The notes: a model not told the origin generated them from the letters alone. Shown: positions 1-9,492, numbered from the stretch's first letter. The stretch: DNA of 64,000 nucleotides from Sodalis sp. dw_96 (GCF_018449575.1 NZ_JAAVUT010000013.1:60618-124617); one strand, 5' to 3'. Translations and numbers: made by a program.

Positions 1-795
1 GGACAATGTCTTGATTTTGAGGTGACTAAGAACGCACGATTTACCAGCGGAGATCGATGCCTATCCCTGCAAACCAATGAACGGGGCGAAGCGACGGTAT
101 GTTTTACCGATACCGTTGCCGAACAGACCGTTATTATCTGTCGCTTCGGTAATAACGTTGCGTTTTTGACTGCCGCCTTCCTTGCCGACGAAATCGATAT
201 CAGCGTTGAAGTCTGGGTCAATAATGCATCCGCTAACAGTCCCTCCGGCAATCAACTGTTTTACCGTGTTTTTAACGTCAGAACGAATGAGCCCATCCAA
301 AACGCCATAGTGGATTTCAGCGCTACCGGACAGGCAACGCTATCCCAGGATTTCGGCACGACCAATCAGGAGGGGATATTCCTGCTGACAATATTCAATC
401 CGTCCGCCGGAATGGTGCTGGTAAACGCGCAGGTGCGAGGGTATCCCAATGCCGACAATCACACCTTTGTGACCTACACAGCCGTCCTGCCGAGGTACCG
501 TTTGACCGCCCAGGTAGAGGTCGAGCGGCCGGACGGCGTTACGCCGGTGTTTTTTACCTTAACCGATCTTAACACCGGCCTGCCGGTACCGGGTCAACTG
601 CTGCGGGTTTATTGCGGGACAGGGGCCACACAAACCTTGATGGATACTCCCGGGCCGACGGCAGAGGATGGCACGGCCAGGAGCGGTTATTATGTTGCCT
701 GGAATGCCATCAACCATATGCTGGTTGTTTTGGACATTGATGAAACGGTGAATGAGGGTTTTATCTTGGTGGGAAGCAGCATCATTTTGCCTTGA
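1..795 (+). CDS. C-terminal part of an Ig-like (Big-type) repeat surface protein
   Basis: The reading frame is open from the first base of the window, so this is the C-terminal part of a larger protein whose start lies to the left. About 264 residues are visible. They are beta-rich with no membrane segment, and they contain units resembling bacterial Ig-like domains of invasin/intimin-type proteins: an ATVCFTDTVAE stretch, then DFSATGQATLSQ...TTNQEGIF, typical of Big-1 domains that stiffen adhesin stalks. A second, diverged domain follows up to the stop. A GTG at 22 could be read as a start, but the frame continues upstream and no ribosome binding site precedes it. Role in adhesion is inferred from the fold; the exact family and anchoring cannot be judged without the N-terminus. 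Confidence 0.6.
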   Translation, partial: GQCLDFEVTKNARFTSGDRCLSLQTNERGEATVCFTDTVAEQTVIICRFGNNVAFLTAAFLADEIDISVEVWVNNASANSPSGNQLFYRVFNVRTNEPIQNAIVDFSATGQATLSQDFGTTNQEGIFLLTIFNPSAGMVLVNAQVRGYPNADNHTFVTYTAVLPRYRLTAQVEVERPDGVTPVFFTLTDLNTGLPVPGQLLRVYCGTGATQTLMDTPGPTAEDGTARSGYYVAWNAINHMLVVLDIDETVNEGFILVGSSIILP

Positions 796-835
796 GCCCT
801 GAGGGATAACGGCTGTTGCCGTGCGCATTGCTTAA

Positions 836-853
836 GCCGCCCTCCAGGGCGGC
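836..853. terminator. GC hairpin between convergent genes
   Basis: GCCGCCCT and AGGGCGGC form a perfect 8-bp stem with a 2-nt centre, between the stop of the Ig-like protein and the stop of the opposing hydrolase gene. Neither strand has a U-tract, so termination is inferred from position only. Confidence 0.4.
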
Positions 854-934
854 GGAACAGGCGATGATATCGCAGCCCATCATCGCCAGGCCGGTCTCAA
901 CAGGTATAACCGTTGGTTCGTCTTTTGCCGGCGT

Positions 935-1807
935 TCAGCAATAGCGCCAGGCATAATCTTCCCCTTCCCGCGTCACATACCCGGCGGATGCGCCGGGAAA
1001 ATGCGCAGGCAGAATAAGCGCGCCGCTTTCCGCCGCCTGTTCCAATAAAGCCAATCTTGATGCCATGGCCGTCCGCGGGTCCAGGCAGTAGGTTGATCCC
1101 CACTCCGGACGGGCAACCTGTAGCGGGCTGTGCATGGCATCGCCGGAAAACATGGCTTCACGGCCGCCGGAGCGCATGGAAATAACCATATGCCCCGCGC
1201 TGTGGCCCGGAGCGGGATGAAAAGCGATACCCGGCAATATCTCACCGCCGTCCGCGTCCATGACAACGGCCTGATTGGTACAGATAACCGGCAAGATGCT
1301 GTCGTCAAACAGCATGCGGCGTTTTTCCCCGGCCGGGGTAAAAAAATACTCCAGCTCTGTCCTGGGCAAGACATACTTGGCCCTGGGAAACGTGGGTTGC
1401 CATGCGCCGTCCACCAAGCGGGTATTCCAGCCGACATGATCGGTGTGCAGATGGGTCAGCAAGACATAATCAATCTGATCCGGCGTGGCGCCCGCCGCCG
1501 CCAGCCGTTGCAGGAATGGATTTTCCAGCTGATGGAACAGTGTGCTGAAAGGCCGGGACTTATGGTTGCCGATGCCGGTGTCGATAAGGATTTTCAGACC
1601 GTCGATTTCAATCAGCCATGAATGAACGCTAAGCACTATCTCCTGTGCCGCGGTAAAATCCACCGGCAGAATCCGGCGCGCTATGGCCTCATCTATATCC
1701 TCCACCGCGGCGGGATAAAGGGTACTGAATGCCAGCGGAAATTGCGTTTCCACGATGCGGGTGATGACGGCGTTTCCCAGCCGATAGGTAGCGTGATGTT
1801 CCGACAT
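935..1807 (-). CDS. MBL-fold (metallo-beta-lactamase superfamily) hydrolase
   Basis: A soluble hydrolase of about 290 residues. The signature HLHTDHVG gives the zinc-binding HxHxDH motif (about residues 119-124), and downstream H and D ligands lie in PAPGHSAGH and MFSGDAMHS. The layout resembles the lactonase/AHL-lactonase-like group of the superfamily, but the substrate cannot be read from sequence. The start at 1807 is preferred because GGGGAAAAAAGA lies immediately upstream of its ATG; an ATG 14 codons further upstream has no comparable ribosome binding site. The gene converges on the Ig-like protein and is followed upstream, on the same strand, by an SDR gene 143 bp away. Quorum quenching is possible but unproven. 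Confidence 0.85.
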   Translation of the reverse strand: MSEHHATYRLGNAVITRIVETQFPLAFSTLYPAAVEDIDEAIARRILPVDFTAAQEIVLSVHSWLIEIDGLKILIDTGIGNHKSRPFSTLFHQLENPFLQRLAAAGATPDQIDYVLLTHLHTDHVGWNTRLVDGAWQPTFPRAKYVLPRTELEYFFTPAGEKRRMLFDDSILPVICTNQAVVMDADGGEILPGIAFHPAPGHSAGHMVISMRSGGREAMFSGDAMHSPLQVARPEWGSTYCLDPRTAMASRLALLEQAAESGALILPAHFPGASAGYVTREGEDYAWRYC

Positions 1808-1950
1808 TCTTTTTTCCCCGGGATGGACGACCGCGATATGATCATCCATGCCTTATAAGTCTCAGTTCAGATAAAAAGCACGTGTTGTAATTATCGGTCA
1901 AAGATATAGCGATGGTGAAGCTCAGGGGAAAGGGGCCTCTAACAGTATTG

Positions 1951-2634
1951 CTACCAGCCCAGGGTCTCGCCCCGATAGTTCAGGAAAGCGATGCCTCGTT
2001 TAGCCAGGCGGCCCAAAAGCATATCGGCGACCCCATTGGTGCTGGTTTCAACATCCAGGACCGCATCCGGTCCCCCCATATCCGTTCTGACCCAGCCGGG
2101 CGCCACCGCCGTCAGCGACCAGGGCGCATCCCGTTTTTCCGCCGCGAAGCTGCGCAGTGATTGATTCAGGGCGGATTTGCTTGAGCGATAAGGCTCCCAG
2201 CCGCCGTCGTTATTGCCGGAAATACTGGCCAATTCGGATGACATCACCGCGACCGCTCCGCCGGCCCGCACCAGGGGCGATAAGAGACGGGTGGCGGTCA
2301 TGGCGCCGATAACGTTGGTACGCATCACCGCCAGCAGCTGGTCGCCGAACGGTAACGCGGCATCCCCGGCGGTGCCGGCATTCACCATCAGCAGATGGAT
2401 CTGACGGCCGGAAAGTTTTGCGGCCAGGGCGAGCAGCTCCTCTTCCCTATCGATATCCACGGTCTCGACGGTCAATCGCGGCTGACTCGCTGCCAGTTGG
2501 CGCAGATCGGGCCGCGTGGAACCCCGGCGTTCGGTGGCGATGACAAACCAGCCCCGTTCAAGAAAACGCTGTACCAAACCATATCCCAGCCCGCGGCTGG
2601 CGCCGATGATTAGCGCGGTTGATTCAGTGGTCAT
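1951..2634 (-). CDS. Short-chain dehydrogenase/reductase (classical SDR)
   Basis: A 227-residue NAD(P)-dependent oxidoreductase. The N-terminal glycine motif GASRGLG (residues 12-18) binds the nucleotide, NAG follows in beta-4, and the catalytic YxxxK is seen as YRSSK with an upstream serine in VMSSELASIS. The PGWVRTDMGG motif is also typical. The start is supported by GGAGG five bases upstream of the ATG. The substrate is unknown; similar proteins are annotated only as SDR oxidoreductases. It is likely an independent unit, because a gap of about 300 bp separates it from the next upstream gene. Confidence 0.9.
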   Translation of the reverse strand: MTTESTALIIGASRGLGYGLVQRFLERGWFVIATERRGSTRPDLRQLAASQPRLTVETVDIDREEELLALAAKLSGRQIHLLMVNAGTAGDAALPFGDQLLAVMRTNVIGAMTATRLLSPLVRAGGAVAVMSSELASISGNNDGGWEPYRSSKSALNQSLRSFAAEKRDAPWSLTAVAPGWVRTDMGGPDAVLDVETSTNGVADMLLGRLAKRGIAFLNYRGETLGW

Positions 2635-2950
2635 AAAACCTCCATTTTATGGATATAAGCGTTCATCCGTAAGGATGTGGGTAAACATGCCGTCAGAGGA
2701 AGTTAATCATAAGAGTGTGCGTTAAGATTTCATGACTGACGGTGCGATGTAAACAAAGCCCACAGTCTGCTGGTCGGCGATGGGTTTGTCGACAGCGCTA
2801 ATGTCATTTTAAAAATGACATTGTGTCATGAATCTTGATCGATTCTGTGTCATGAATCCCGATCATGGGGATAACAACGATCTGCGCTCTTCTATAGCAA
2901 GGGATATGGCGGTGGGCGTCCCCCGGCAAAGAGCGCTCCGCCGTTTAGCG

Positions 2951-4018
2951 TCAGGCCGGAATAATGCGCTGTGCCTTCAATTGTTCGAACAGATCGAAAA
3001 ACGCATCGCGGGTGTCCTGATAATCCATAAAACCGGCTTTTCTGCTTTTGCTCATATTGGTCATGACTTCCATCGGCCGGCCGAGATCGGCGTCGGTGTG
3101 CCACCATGAGGCCAGTTTATCGATGTCGGTTTCCCGCAACGAATATCGTGCGGCAATCGCCTTCCACTGTACCGCCGCATCCTGCATTCGGTGTTCCAGC
3201 GGTTGAAGGGCGCCGGGAAACGGCGCCGCCTCGATACCGAAATATTCCGCCAGCTGTGACCACATCCATTGCCAACGGAACACATCGCCGTTAACCACGT
3301 TAAAATCTTCATTTTGTCCACCGGGCTGGGTGGCGGCCCATTCAAGATGCCGGGCCAGCAGTCGGGTATCGGTCATATCCGTCAGCCCGTGCCATTGCAT
3401 GGTCGAACCCGGGAACACAAAGGGTCGGCCGGTATGCTTGCATAAAGTCGCATAAACCGCCAGCGTCACCCCCATGTTCATGGCATTGCCGATGGCATAG
3501 CCGATAATGGTATGGGGGCGGTGCACGCTCCAGGAAAAATCGTACTGTTTGGCCGCGGCGAACAGTTCATCTTCCTGGGCATAATAAAAGTTATCCACCG
3601 GCTGCCGCCCCTGCTCCTCGCGAAACGGCGTCGGGGGAACCGCGCCGGTGCCATAGGCGTCGAATGGACCTAAATAGTGTTTTAATCCGGTCACCAGAGC
3701 GGCGTGGCCATTGGTCAATGTTCCGCCTAAGATATGCAGGACGTTGCGCACCATGGCGCCGTTGACCCGGATATTCTCTTTTTCATTAACCTGCCGCGCC
3801 CAGGCGGTAAAAAATACCCGATCCACCCGCAGGCCTTGCAACGCCGATCGCACCGACTGTTCAGAAGTAAGATCGGCAATGAGGGAAGTGCATCCCTCTG
3901 GAATGGGGGTGCGTCCGCGGGAGATGCCGTAAACCTGCCAGCCGTCCTTAAGCAGCGTTGTCGCCAGCGCGCTGCCGATAACGCCGCTGATGCCCACAAT
4001 CAATGCACGATGTTGCAT
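2951..4018 (-). CDS. SDR family oxidoreductase of the PRISE (progesterone 5-beta-reductase-like) type
   Basis: A protein of 355 residues with an extended-SDR Rossmann fold. The N-terminus reads ALIVGISGVIGSAL, with the glycine motif. The proline-, tyrosine- and tryptophan-rich middle (LKHYLGPFDAYG...PTPFREEQGRQPVDNFYYAQED) and the SWSVHRPHTIIGYA segment are typical of the plant iridoid synthase / progesterone 5-beta-reductase family and its bacterial homologues, which reduce enones using NADPH. The preferred start (MQHRALIVG) has GGGAG just upstream; a start four codons earlier would place that ribosome binding site inside the gene. The physiological substrate is unknown. Confidence 0.82.
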   Translation of the reverse strand: MQHRALIVGISGVIGSALATTLLKDGWQVYGISRGRTPIPEGCTSLIADLTSEQSVRSALQGLRVDRVFFTAWARQVNEKENIRVNGAMVRNVLHILGGTLTNGHAALVTGLKHYLGPFDAYGTGAVPPTPFREEQGRQPVDNFYYAQEDELFAAAKQYDFSWSVHRPHTIIGYAIGNAMNMGVTLAVYATLCKHTGRPFVFPGSTMQWHGLTDMTDTRLLARHLEWAATQPGGQNEDFNVVNGDVFRWQWMWSQLAEYFGIEAAPFPGALQPLEHRMQDAAVQWKAIAARYSLRETDIDKLASWWHTDADLGRPMEVMTNMSKSRKAGFMDYQDTRDAFFDLFEQLKAQRIIPA

Positions 4019-4245
4019 GATAACTCCCATTATGTAAGTGAAATGGCTTTACCAAGTTCTTTGCAATGAGTCTACGCTAGCGTTGATTTCTCATCCCGGC
4101 TAATATTTCCCTGTATTCATGAATATTTATCCTTAATAAGACCTTATCCCTTGAACGCTTGACCGGCATAGCTCACTTTGTCTATGCCTCCGATGGTATG
4201 TTTTTGCACCCATTCAAGCAACCTGACCTGAAGAGGGTCATGCCC

Positions 4246-4470
4246 TCAGGCCGACGGCGCAGGTTCTATAACCAATCGCCCCGGCTCCGCCGACACCGTC
4301 ACATGCTGACCGGTAAGAAAGCCACAGGCGGCAAGCCAGCGGCCGCCGAGATAAATGGCGGGCGAGGGGTTATCCCTGCCGCCGTTTGGAACGTAACCGA
4401 TAATATAACGCCGGTCCGCAAAGTCCTCTTGAGTCTTATGATTTACTGCATGAACGACCTTTTTAGCCAT
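4246..4470 (-). CDS. symE: SymE-family toxin (type I addiction module)
   Basis: A 74-residue protein whose C-terminal half matches the SymE family: PAIYLGGRWLAACGFLTG followed by HVTV...GRLVIEPA, corresponding to the AbrB-fold core of E. coli SymE (PAITMKGQWLEAAGFATG). E. coli SymE is an SOS-induced RNA-cleaving or nucleoid-condensing toxin silenced by the antisense RNA SymR. This copy lacks the C-terminal extension of the roughly 113-residue E. coli protein but keeps the whole core, like many short SymE homologues. I see no clear LexA box in the AT-rich upstream region. Whether an antisense RNA is encoded opposite the 5' end cannot be decided by eye. Confidence 0.75.
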   Translation of the reverse strand: MAKKVVHAVNHKTQEDFADRRYIIGYVPNGGRDNPSPAIYLGGRWLAACGFLTGQHVTVSAEPGRLVIEPAPSA

Positions 4471-4958
4471 GGTAATTTATTCCTTATATGTCCAGAATTT
4501 TTCGAATTGCGCATCGTGGGCGGCGATTTAAGTCAGCTATTCTTACTTCCGCGATAGATACAGCGAAAGAAACGCCCATCAAATACACGAGTGGTATTAT
4601 TAGCAAATGAAAATTTAATATAAATATCGCCTTGGCACTGTGAATATTACCAGTGAATTAAAAAAAGTCTAATAAAATAATAATAGAGAACGATAAAAAA
4701 TTTTAATCCTAATAAATATAACTGAGGTGATTTACAAAAAAATATAATTCACTAACAACGGTCTTTATTTTTTTTCTATGGATATTAATAAAAAGTTAAT
4801 ATTGAAATTCTCATGCGGAATGCCGGCGTGCCCGTTGCGCTGCCCGGCGTTTCACGGTAATTTGAGCCGATCGCATTACAATGCAAAGCCCGCTATGCCG
4901 TTGCGGCAAGGGCGCTTGGCTTAGTGTAAATTAGCACTGAATTCAAAAGGGAAACGTC
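4471..4958. other. AT-rich intergenic region, no gene seen
   Basis: A stretch of nearly 490 bp, strongly AT-rich between about 4560 and 4810, separating the divergent symE-like gene and the glutathione transferase gene. It must hold both promoters. I find no convincing open frame, tRNA or repeat in it. Confidence 0.5.
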
Positions 4959-5666
4959 ATGATCAGATTTTATTTTAACCTGGCGCCCAATCCCGCCAAA
5001 ATCGCGCTGTTCCTGGAAGAGGCACAGCTGCCTTACGAGCCTTTTCCAGTAGATACCGCCAAGGGGGAACAACATCTGCCCGCGTTTCGGGCCATCAATC
5101 CGAACGGCAAGGTGCCGGCGATTATTGATAGCGAGGGAACGGGGGGTAAAGAGGTCAGGGTGTTTGATTCCACGGCCATCCTGCTTTATCTGGCGGAAAA
5201 AACCGGCCAGTTCCTCGGCGAGCCGGAGGGCAGGCCGGAACTGCTGTCCTGGCTGCTGTTCATTGCCAGCGGGGTAGGGCCATTTTCCGGGCAGGCGGTG
5301 CATTTCCAGTACGGCGCGCCGGAAAACATTCCTTATGCCGTCAATCGCTATCGCCGGGAAGTGGAGCGTCATTACCGGGTATTGGATGACCATCTGGCGG
5401 GACGGGAATATATCGTGGGAAAGGGTTTTACCATTGCTGATATATCAGCCTGGGGTTGGCTCGATCGCGCTCCGAAGATATTCAAAGGCGAAGACGATCC
5501 CCTGGCGAAATTTCCCCATCTGAAGGCCTGGTTCAGCCGGGTGGATGCCCGTCCGGCGGTGAGTCGCGCCCGCGCGCTGGGTAAAGATCACAGCTTTAAA
5601 ACCGCCAGCGACGAAGAGAGCCGCCGGGCGCTTTTCCCGTCCAATTATCCGGAAAACCGGGATTGA
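4959..5666 (+). CDS. Glutathione S-transferase family protein (YfcG/Ure2p-like)
   Basis: A 235-residue cytosolic protein. The N-terminal thioredoxin-like domain starts MIRFYFNLAPNPAKIALFLEEA and contains the NPNGKVPAI cis-proline motif and DSTAILLYLAE, which contacts glutathione. The C-terminal all-helical domain carries GKGFTIADISAWGW, the GST N-capping box. The NPxK near the N-terminus and the disulfide-reductase-like layout resemble E. coli YfcG/YghU rather than GstA. The role is likely glutathione-dependent reduction or detoxification. It stands alone and is followed by a hairpin terminator. Confidence 0.9.
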   Translation: MIRFYFNLAPNPAKIALFLEEAQLPYEPFPVDTAKGEQHLPAFRAINPNGKVPAIIDSEGTGGKEVRVFDSTAILLYLAEKTGQFLGEPEGRPELLSWLLFIASGVGPFSGQAVHFQYGAPENIPYAVNRYRREVERHYRVLDDHLAGREYIVGKGFTIADISAWGWLDRAPKIFKGEDDPLAKFPHLKAWFSRVDARPAVSRARALGKDHSFKTASDEESRRALFPSNYPENRD

Positions 5667-5677
5667 TAAACAGGGCT

Positions 5678-5703
5678 CGGCGAACTTTTCGCCGGGTCTT
5701 ATT
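5678..5703 (+). terminator. Rho-independent terminator after the GST gene
   Basis: CGGCGAA and TTCGCCG form a perfect 7-bp stem with a 3-nt loop, followed by GGTCTTATTT. It lies 11 bases after the GST stop and overlaps the 3' end of the opposing gene. Confidence 0.65.
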
Positions 5704-6115
5704 TCACCATGCCGCCCATATCTATCCCATCATTCTTATCACGTTTTCGCTGTGCGGCGAGGGCAAGGTCTTCGTTCCGTTCCTCGGGACTTTTGATGAC
5801 TTTATCCTCTTTCCTGGATGCAAAACCTTTTTCCTTCATAACCCGATCCATGTCAGAAGACAATTTGCTCAATTGCCCTGACTTTTTGCTGTTATGGGTG
5901 GCTTTGTTGTTTTTAACGGTGGTGAGCTTGTTGGACACTTGGGCACGTAAAGCCGTCAAATTTTTTTCAAATTGTTTTGGTGGATTGAAGCAGTTAATGG
6001 GTGTATTGCAAACTTCCTTAAACTGCTTGGTCAGTGCGGTGATTTCACGGCTTTTTACATGCTCCGCCGGAGAGAGTGCTTCATGTTTACAACTGCCTAA
6101 TCCGAAGATACTCAT
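5699..6115 (-). CDS. Hypothetical protein, lysine-rich and hydrophilic
   Basis: An unrecognised 138-residue hydrophilic protein. It starts MSIFGLGSCKH, has no signal peptide or membrane segment, and its second half is rich in Lys, Asp and Ser (KEDKVIKSPEERNEDLALAAQRKRDKND), suggesting a charged, partly disordered or coiled-coil tail. An AAAGAGCG sequence just upstream of the ATG supports translation. Composition is less GC-rich than in the neighbours, which hints at an acquired or lineage-specific gene. It converges with the GST gene. No function can be assigned. Confidence 0.5.
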   Translation of the reverse strand: MSIFGLGSCKHEALSPAEHVKSREITALTKQFKEVCNTPINCFNPPKQFEKNLTALRAQVSNKLTTVKNNKATHNSKKSGQLSKLSSDMDRVMKEKGFASRKEDKVIKSPEERNEDLALAAQRKRDKNDGIDMGGMVK

Positions 6116-6358
6116 TGTTCGCTCTTTATATTAGTAAAAATAATTAGGCTGAAAACAATGCCACAGTAATTCTTGAGAAAATATCAAAAAACGACCAAGC
6201 CTGTCAGTCCGCAGAGTTGAAAAGCGTGTTTGCCGCGGTTGAAGGCGAGAGGGCGAGAGAGTGCAATGTTTGCTGTAGAGGATTGATTTTTAGAGGTTCA
6301 TCCTTCGAAGCACGGTGTATCTTGCAGGCTGCTGGCCCACTCGCCCGCAGTCAATAAG

Positions 6359-6398
6359 CCCGGGAGATTCATCGTCACAATACGGTGAATCTCCCGGG
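6359..6398. terminator. Long stem-loop after the MFS transporter gene
   Basis: CCCGGGAGATTCATCGT pairs with ACGGTGAATCTCCCGGG: 17 bp with one wobble and a 6-nt loop. It begins 24 bases past the stop of the transporter gene on the minus strand. There is no clean U-tract, so it may be a weak terminator or an mRNA 3' stabiliser. The rest of the 6116-6422 gap shows nothing else I can name. Confidence 0.55.
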
Positions 6399-6422
6399 TA
6401 AGCGCTTAAGGCGCCAGAAGGC

Positions 6423-7724
6423 TTAATTTATCGGTGCCGGGGTGCCATCCCTTTGCGGTTGGGCATGGGCTGTATCATCGAATGTCGGCGTCTTGACAAA
6501 GGTCCATAGAATCACCGCGCCGCCCACGTCCAGTACGCTTAGAAATATAAAGAACGGGTTATAGCCGATGGTTTTTACCAACGCGCCCATGATCAATGTA
6601 CAAATCAGGATACCGGTCCAGCCGGCGGAACCGGCGAAGCCGCTGACGGTGGAGACTTCGTCGCGTTTAAACAGGTCGGTGGCCATAACGATACATTGGG
6701 TGGACAACATTTGATGGGCGAACGCGCAGATGGAAACCAATCCGATGGCAACATACGCGCTATTGACAAAACCGACAAAGGACAGCGGCAGCATCATCAA
6801 CGCGCCGAGGGAAAAGGTCAGCCGACGGGCGTTGATGGTGTTTACCCCCCAAACCCGCATCATGATTTTATTCAGGAAGCCGCCGGCCAGTCCGCCGAAA
6901 TCGGCGGCGAGAAACGGCAGCCAGGCGTACAGGGCAATGTCTTTTAACTCCATGTGCCGTACCGTTATCAGATATATCGGTAGCCAGAAATTAATAGTGC
7001 CCCAGGTGGGATCGGCCAGAAAGCGCGGCAGGGCGATGCCCCAGAAATTGCGCATTTTGAAAAAGGACATCACCGCCGGTTTTTTCCCGTCGGCCATCAG
7101 ATGCCGCTCTTGACCCTCGCTGATATAATCCGCTTCCTCTTTGGTAACCATCGGGTGTTTTTGCGGCGAGTCGTATAAGAACCACCACATCACGGCAAAA
7201 ACCAATCCTATGGCGCCAGTGATGACAAAGGACATCTGCCAGTTGTATTTCAAAAGCGCCCAGACCACCAGCGGCGGCGCCAGCATGGCGCCGATTGAAG
7301 TACCGATATTGGCAATACCGCCGGCGATGCCTCTTTCCGTGGCCGGGAACCATTCGGAATTACATTTCACCCCCGACGGAATGGCGGAGGCTTCGCTTAA
7401 TCCCATGATGCCGCGCAGGAAAGCCAGCCCGCCCCAAGAGGTGCATCCCGCATGGGCCATATTGGTCAGCGACCAGATGACGATCATGATGAAAAAGCCG
7501 AGTTTCAGGCCGATGATGTCAATGATATAACCGCATATGGGCTGCGCGACGGTATAGGCCAGTTGAAATGAACTCAGGATCCAGGAATATTGCTGTTCAG
7601 AAATATGTATTTCTCTAAATAAGGTCGGCGCGGCAACGCTTAATGAGCTTCTTGCCAGGGCGTTGATAATAGTGCCCAGCGAAACCAGGCCAATCATCCA
7701 CCACCTCAGATGCTTTATCTTCAT
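6423..7724 (-). CDS. MFS transporter, ACS family (ExuT/hexuronate-like)
   Basis: A 433-residue inner-membrane protein with about 12 hydrophobic segments. The anion:cation symporter family is indicated by RSSLSVAAPTLFREIHISEQQYSWILSSFQLAY, the RGIMGLSEASAIPSGVKCNSEWFPATERGIAGGI segment after TM4, and WGTINFWLPIYL. Relatives carry hexuronates, glucarate or sialic-acid-like acids by proton symport. No sugar-acid catabolic gene is adjacent, so the substrate is open. It is transcribed away from the mechanosensitive channel gene across a 310-bp spacer. Confidence 0.85.
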   Translation of the reverse strand: MKIKHLRWWMIGLVSLGTIINALARSSLSVAAPTLFREIHISEQQYSWILSSFQLAYTVAQPICGYIIDIIGLKLGFFIMIVIWSLTNMAHAGCTSWGGLAFLRGIMGLSEASAIPSGVKCNSEWFPATERGIAGGIANIGTSIGAMLAPPLVVWALLKYNWQMSFVITGAIGLVFAVMWWFLYDSPQKHPMVTKEEADYISEGQERHLMADGKKPAVMSFFKMRNFWGIALPRFLADPTWGTINFWLPIYLITVRHMELKDIALYAWLPFLAADFGGLAGGFLNKIMMRVWGVNTINARRLTFSLGALMMLPLSFVGFVNSAYVAIGLVSICAFAHQMLSTQCIVMATDLFKRDEVSTVSGFAGSAGWTGILICTLIMGALVKTIGYNPFFIFLSVLDVGGAVILWTFVKTPTFDDTAHAQPQRDGTPAPIN

Positions 7725-8034
7725 TTTGATTGCTCCTGCGTGCCTAAAGCCGGTACCCAGAACTCAGGCAGCACGGCGGCTACAATTTTCATCTCTCGTT
7801 GTCCTTTGTATAGTCATTATTTATGAGAGCAAACTAGAACATGTAAGACTACCATTCAAGTATGATAGGTTGGATTTTATGGGCAATGTCTCATATAAAA
7901 TTGCAAAGAATGTCTTTGCATTACAAAAGTGTTATGTCACGCATTTAAGATGCTGTCGGCAGGCCGGCATTACCGCTTCAAAGCAAAATCAGGTATTGTT
8001 GGGATCCTGCTGCCGATGATGATGGAGAGTGTTA
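7725..8034. promoter_or_regulatory. Divergent promoter region of the MFS transporter and the MscS-like channel
   Basis: This roughly 310-bp AT-leaning spacer must contain the promoters of both divergent genes. I see no clear CRP or other operator, and no open frame with a ribosome binding site. Confidence 0.4.
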
Positions 8035-9492
8035 ATGAGTCTCTTGGGATTCTCTTTTCCGCTTATTTGCGCCCTGTTGCTGTTGGCTGTGGATTTGACG
8101 CTTTGGCAATGGGTTGAGATGACATGGTTTCGCTGGAAGGTGTTGATTCGTCTGGGCCTGTATTTCCTCTTCAGCCTGGCGTTAATGAACGCCGGATTGA
8201 GCCCCTTGTCCCCGATTCCGGCGGAAATACCCTCCCCCCATCATGCATTGGTGATTATTTTGGCCATTGCCTGGTGGCTGATGGGCGCCCGGACGCTGAC
8301 CGTGCTGCTGATACTGATACTGGCGCCCCGCATCGGCGGCAAAGGGCATCTTCTGCAAGACGTGCTGGGGGCGTTTATTTTCCTGGTGGCCGCCGTGGCG
8401 GCATCAACCTATGTGCTCGATTTACCGCTGAAAGGCCTGCTGGCGACCTCCGGCGCCGTGGCGATTATCCTTGGTCTGGCGGTGCAAAGCACCCTGAGCG
8501 ACGTGTTTTCCGGCATTGTGCTCAACGCCACCAAGCCGTTTCGCGTCGATGATTGGATACGGGTGGACGATATAGACGGAAAGGTGATTGAAATAGATTG
8601 GCGCTCAACCCATTTATTGACCTCGGAAGGCAGTATGGCGGTCATTCCCAATGCCATGGCGGCCAAAACACGTATCGTCAATTACAGTCGTCCCGATCAT
8701 TTTCATTCCGTTACGCTCAGCGTCGAGCTGCCCGTGCGATTGCGACCCAGCCTGGCGCTGGACGCGCTGGAGAAAGCGCTGCAAGGCTGCCGGGAATTAC
8801 TGCTGCAGCCCCAGGCCGGGGCGTTGGTGAAAAAAGCCTATGTGCGTTATGTGGAATATGAAGTGACCGGCTACGTCAAATCCCGAGATCGTCTCGATGC
8901 GGTGCGTAATCAACTATACGACCTGATTTATCGCCAGCTGTCGGTCATCGAAAACCTGAATCGCGATCGTCCGGACAGGCCCTTGACGCGACAGTCGCGG
9001 GTGCTTAATAGCGCCAGCGCATTGCGGATGCTCAGCGAGGACGACCGGGCCGAACTCGGGGAAAAAATGCGGCTGACGCTGTTCAGCGCCGGTGAGGTGA
9101 TCATGGAGCAGGACGTGGTGCCGGACAAACTGCTTATCATCGAATCCGGGGTGGTATCGGTGTCGGTATCCACAGGGCCCCAGGAGAATGAACTGGAGGT
9201 AGGCCGCATGGGGCCGGGCGATGTGATGGGGGAGACCGGCATTGTCGATGGCAGCGCCGCCCTGTCGCGATTCACAGCCATGACCGACTGCGTGGTATAC
9301 CGGATTCAGTATAAGGATCTCGAGCCCTGGCTGGAGGAGCATGGCGAATTACGTGATGTCATGGTGAGATTGGCTCATTTCCGCGCGCAAAAAAGGGCGG
9401 CGATTATTCAACAAAAGCCTTCCGCGCCGGTCAAAAAAGGTTTTATGCGCTGGTTACGCCAAAAACGGGGCAAATCACTTTCCCACGAATGA
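8035..9492 (+). CDS. MscS-family mechanosensitive channel with C-terminal cyclic nucleotide-binding domain
   Basis: A protein of 485 residues. Several N-terminal hydrophobic helices are followed by the MscS pore helix and beta domain (GLLATSGAVAIILGLAVQSTLSDVFSGIVLNATKPFRVDDWI). After a linker, a cNMP-binding or Crp-like jelly roll is recognised (LFSAGEVIMEQDVVPDKLLIIESGVVSVSV...GPGDVMGETGIVDG). This is the bCNG subfamily of MscS, in which the ligand domain modulates gating more than membrane tension does. The ATG at 8035, with GGAG seven bases upstream, is a better start than the GTG two codons earlier. The next gene overlaps its stop by ATGA. Confidence 0.9.
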   Translation: MSLLGFSFPLICALLLLAVDLTLWQWVEMTWFRWKVLIRLGLYFLFSLALMNAGLSPLSPIPAEIPSPHHALVIILAIAWWLMGARTLTVLLILILAPRIGGKGHLLQDVLGAFIFLVAAVAASTYVLDLPLKGLLATSGAVAIILGLAVQSTLSDVFSGIVLNATKPFRVDDWIRVDDIDGKVIEIDWRSTHLLTSEGSMAVIPNAMAAKTRIVNYSRPDHFHSVTLSVELPVRLRPSLALDALEKALQGCRELLLQPQAGALVKKAYVRYVEYEVTGYVKSRDRLDAVRNQLYDLIYRQLSVIENLNRDRPDRPLTRQSRVLNSASALRMLSEDDRAELGEKMRLTLFSAGEVIMEQDVVPDKLLIIESGVVSVSVSTGPQENELEVGRMGPGDVMGETGIVDGSAALSRFTAMTDCVVYRIQYKDLEPWLEEHGELRDVMVRLAHFRAQKRAAIIQQKPSAPVKKGFMRWLRQKRGKSLSHE

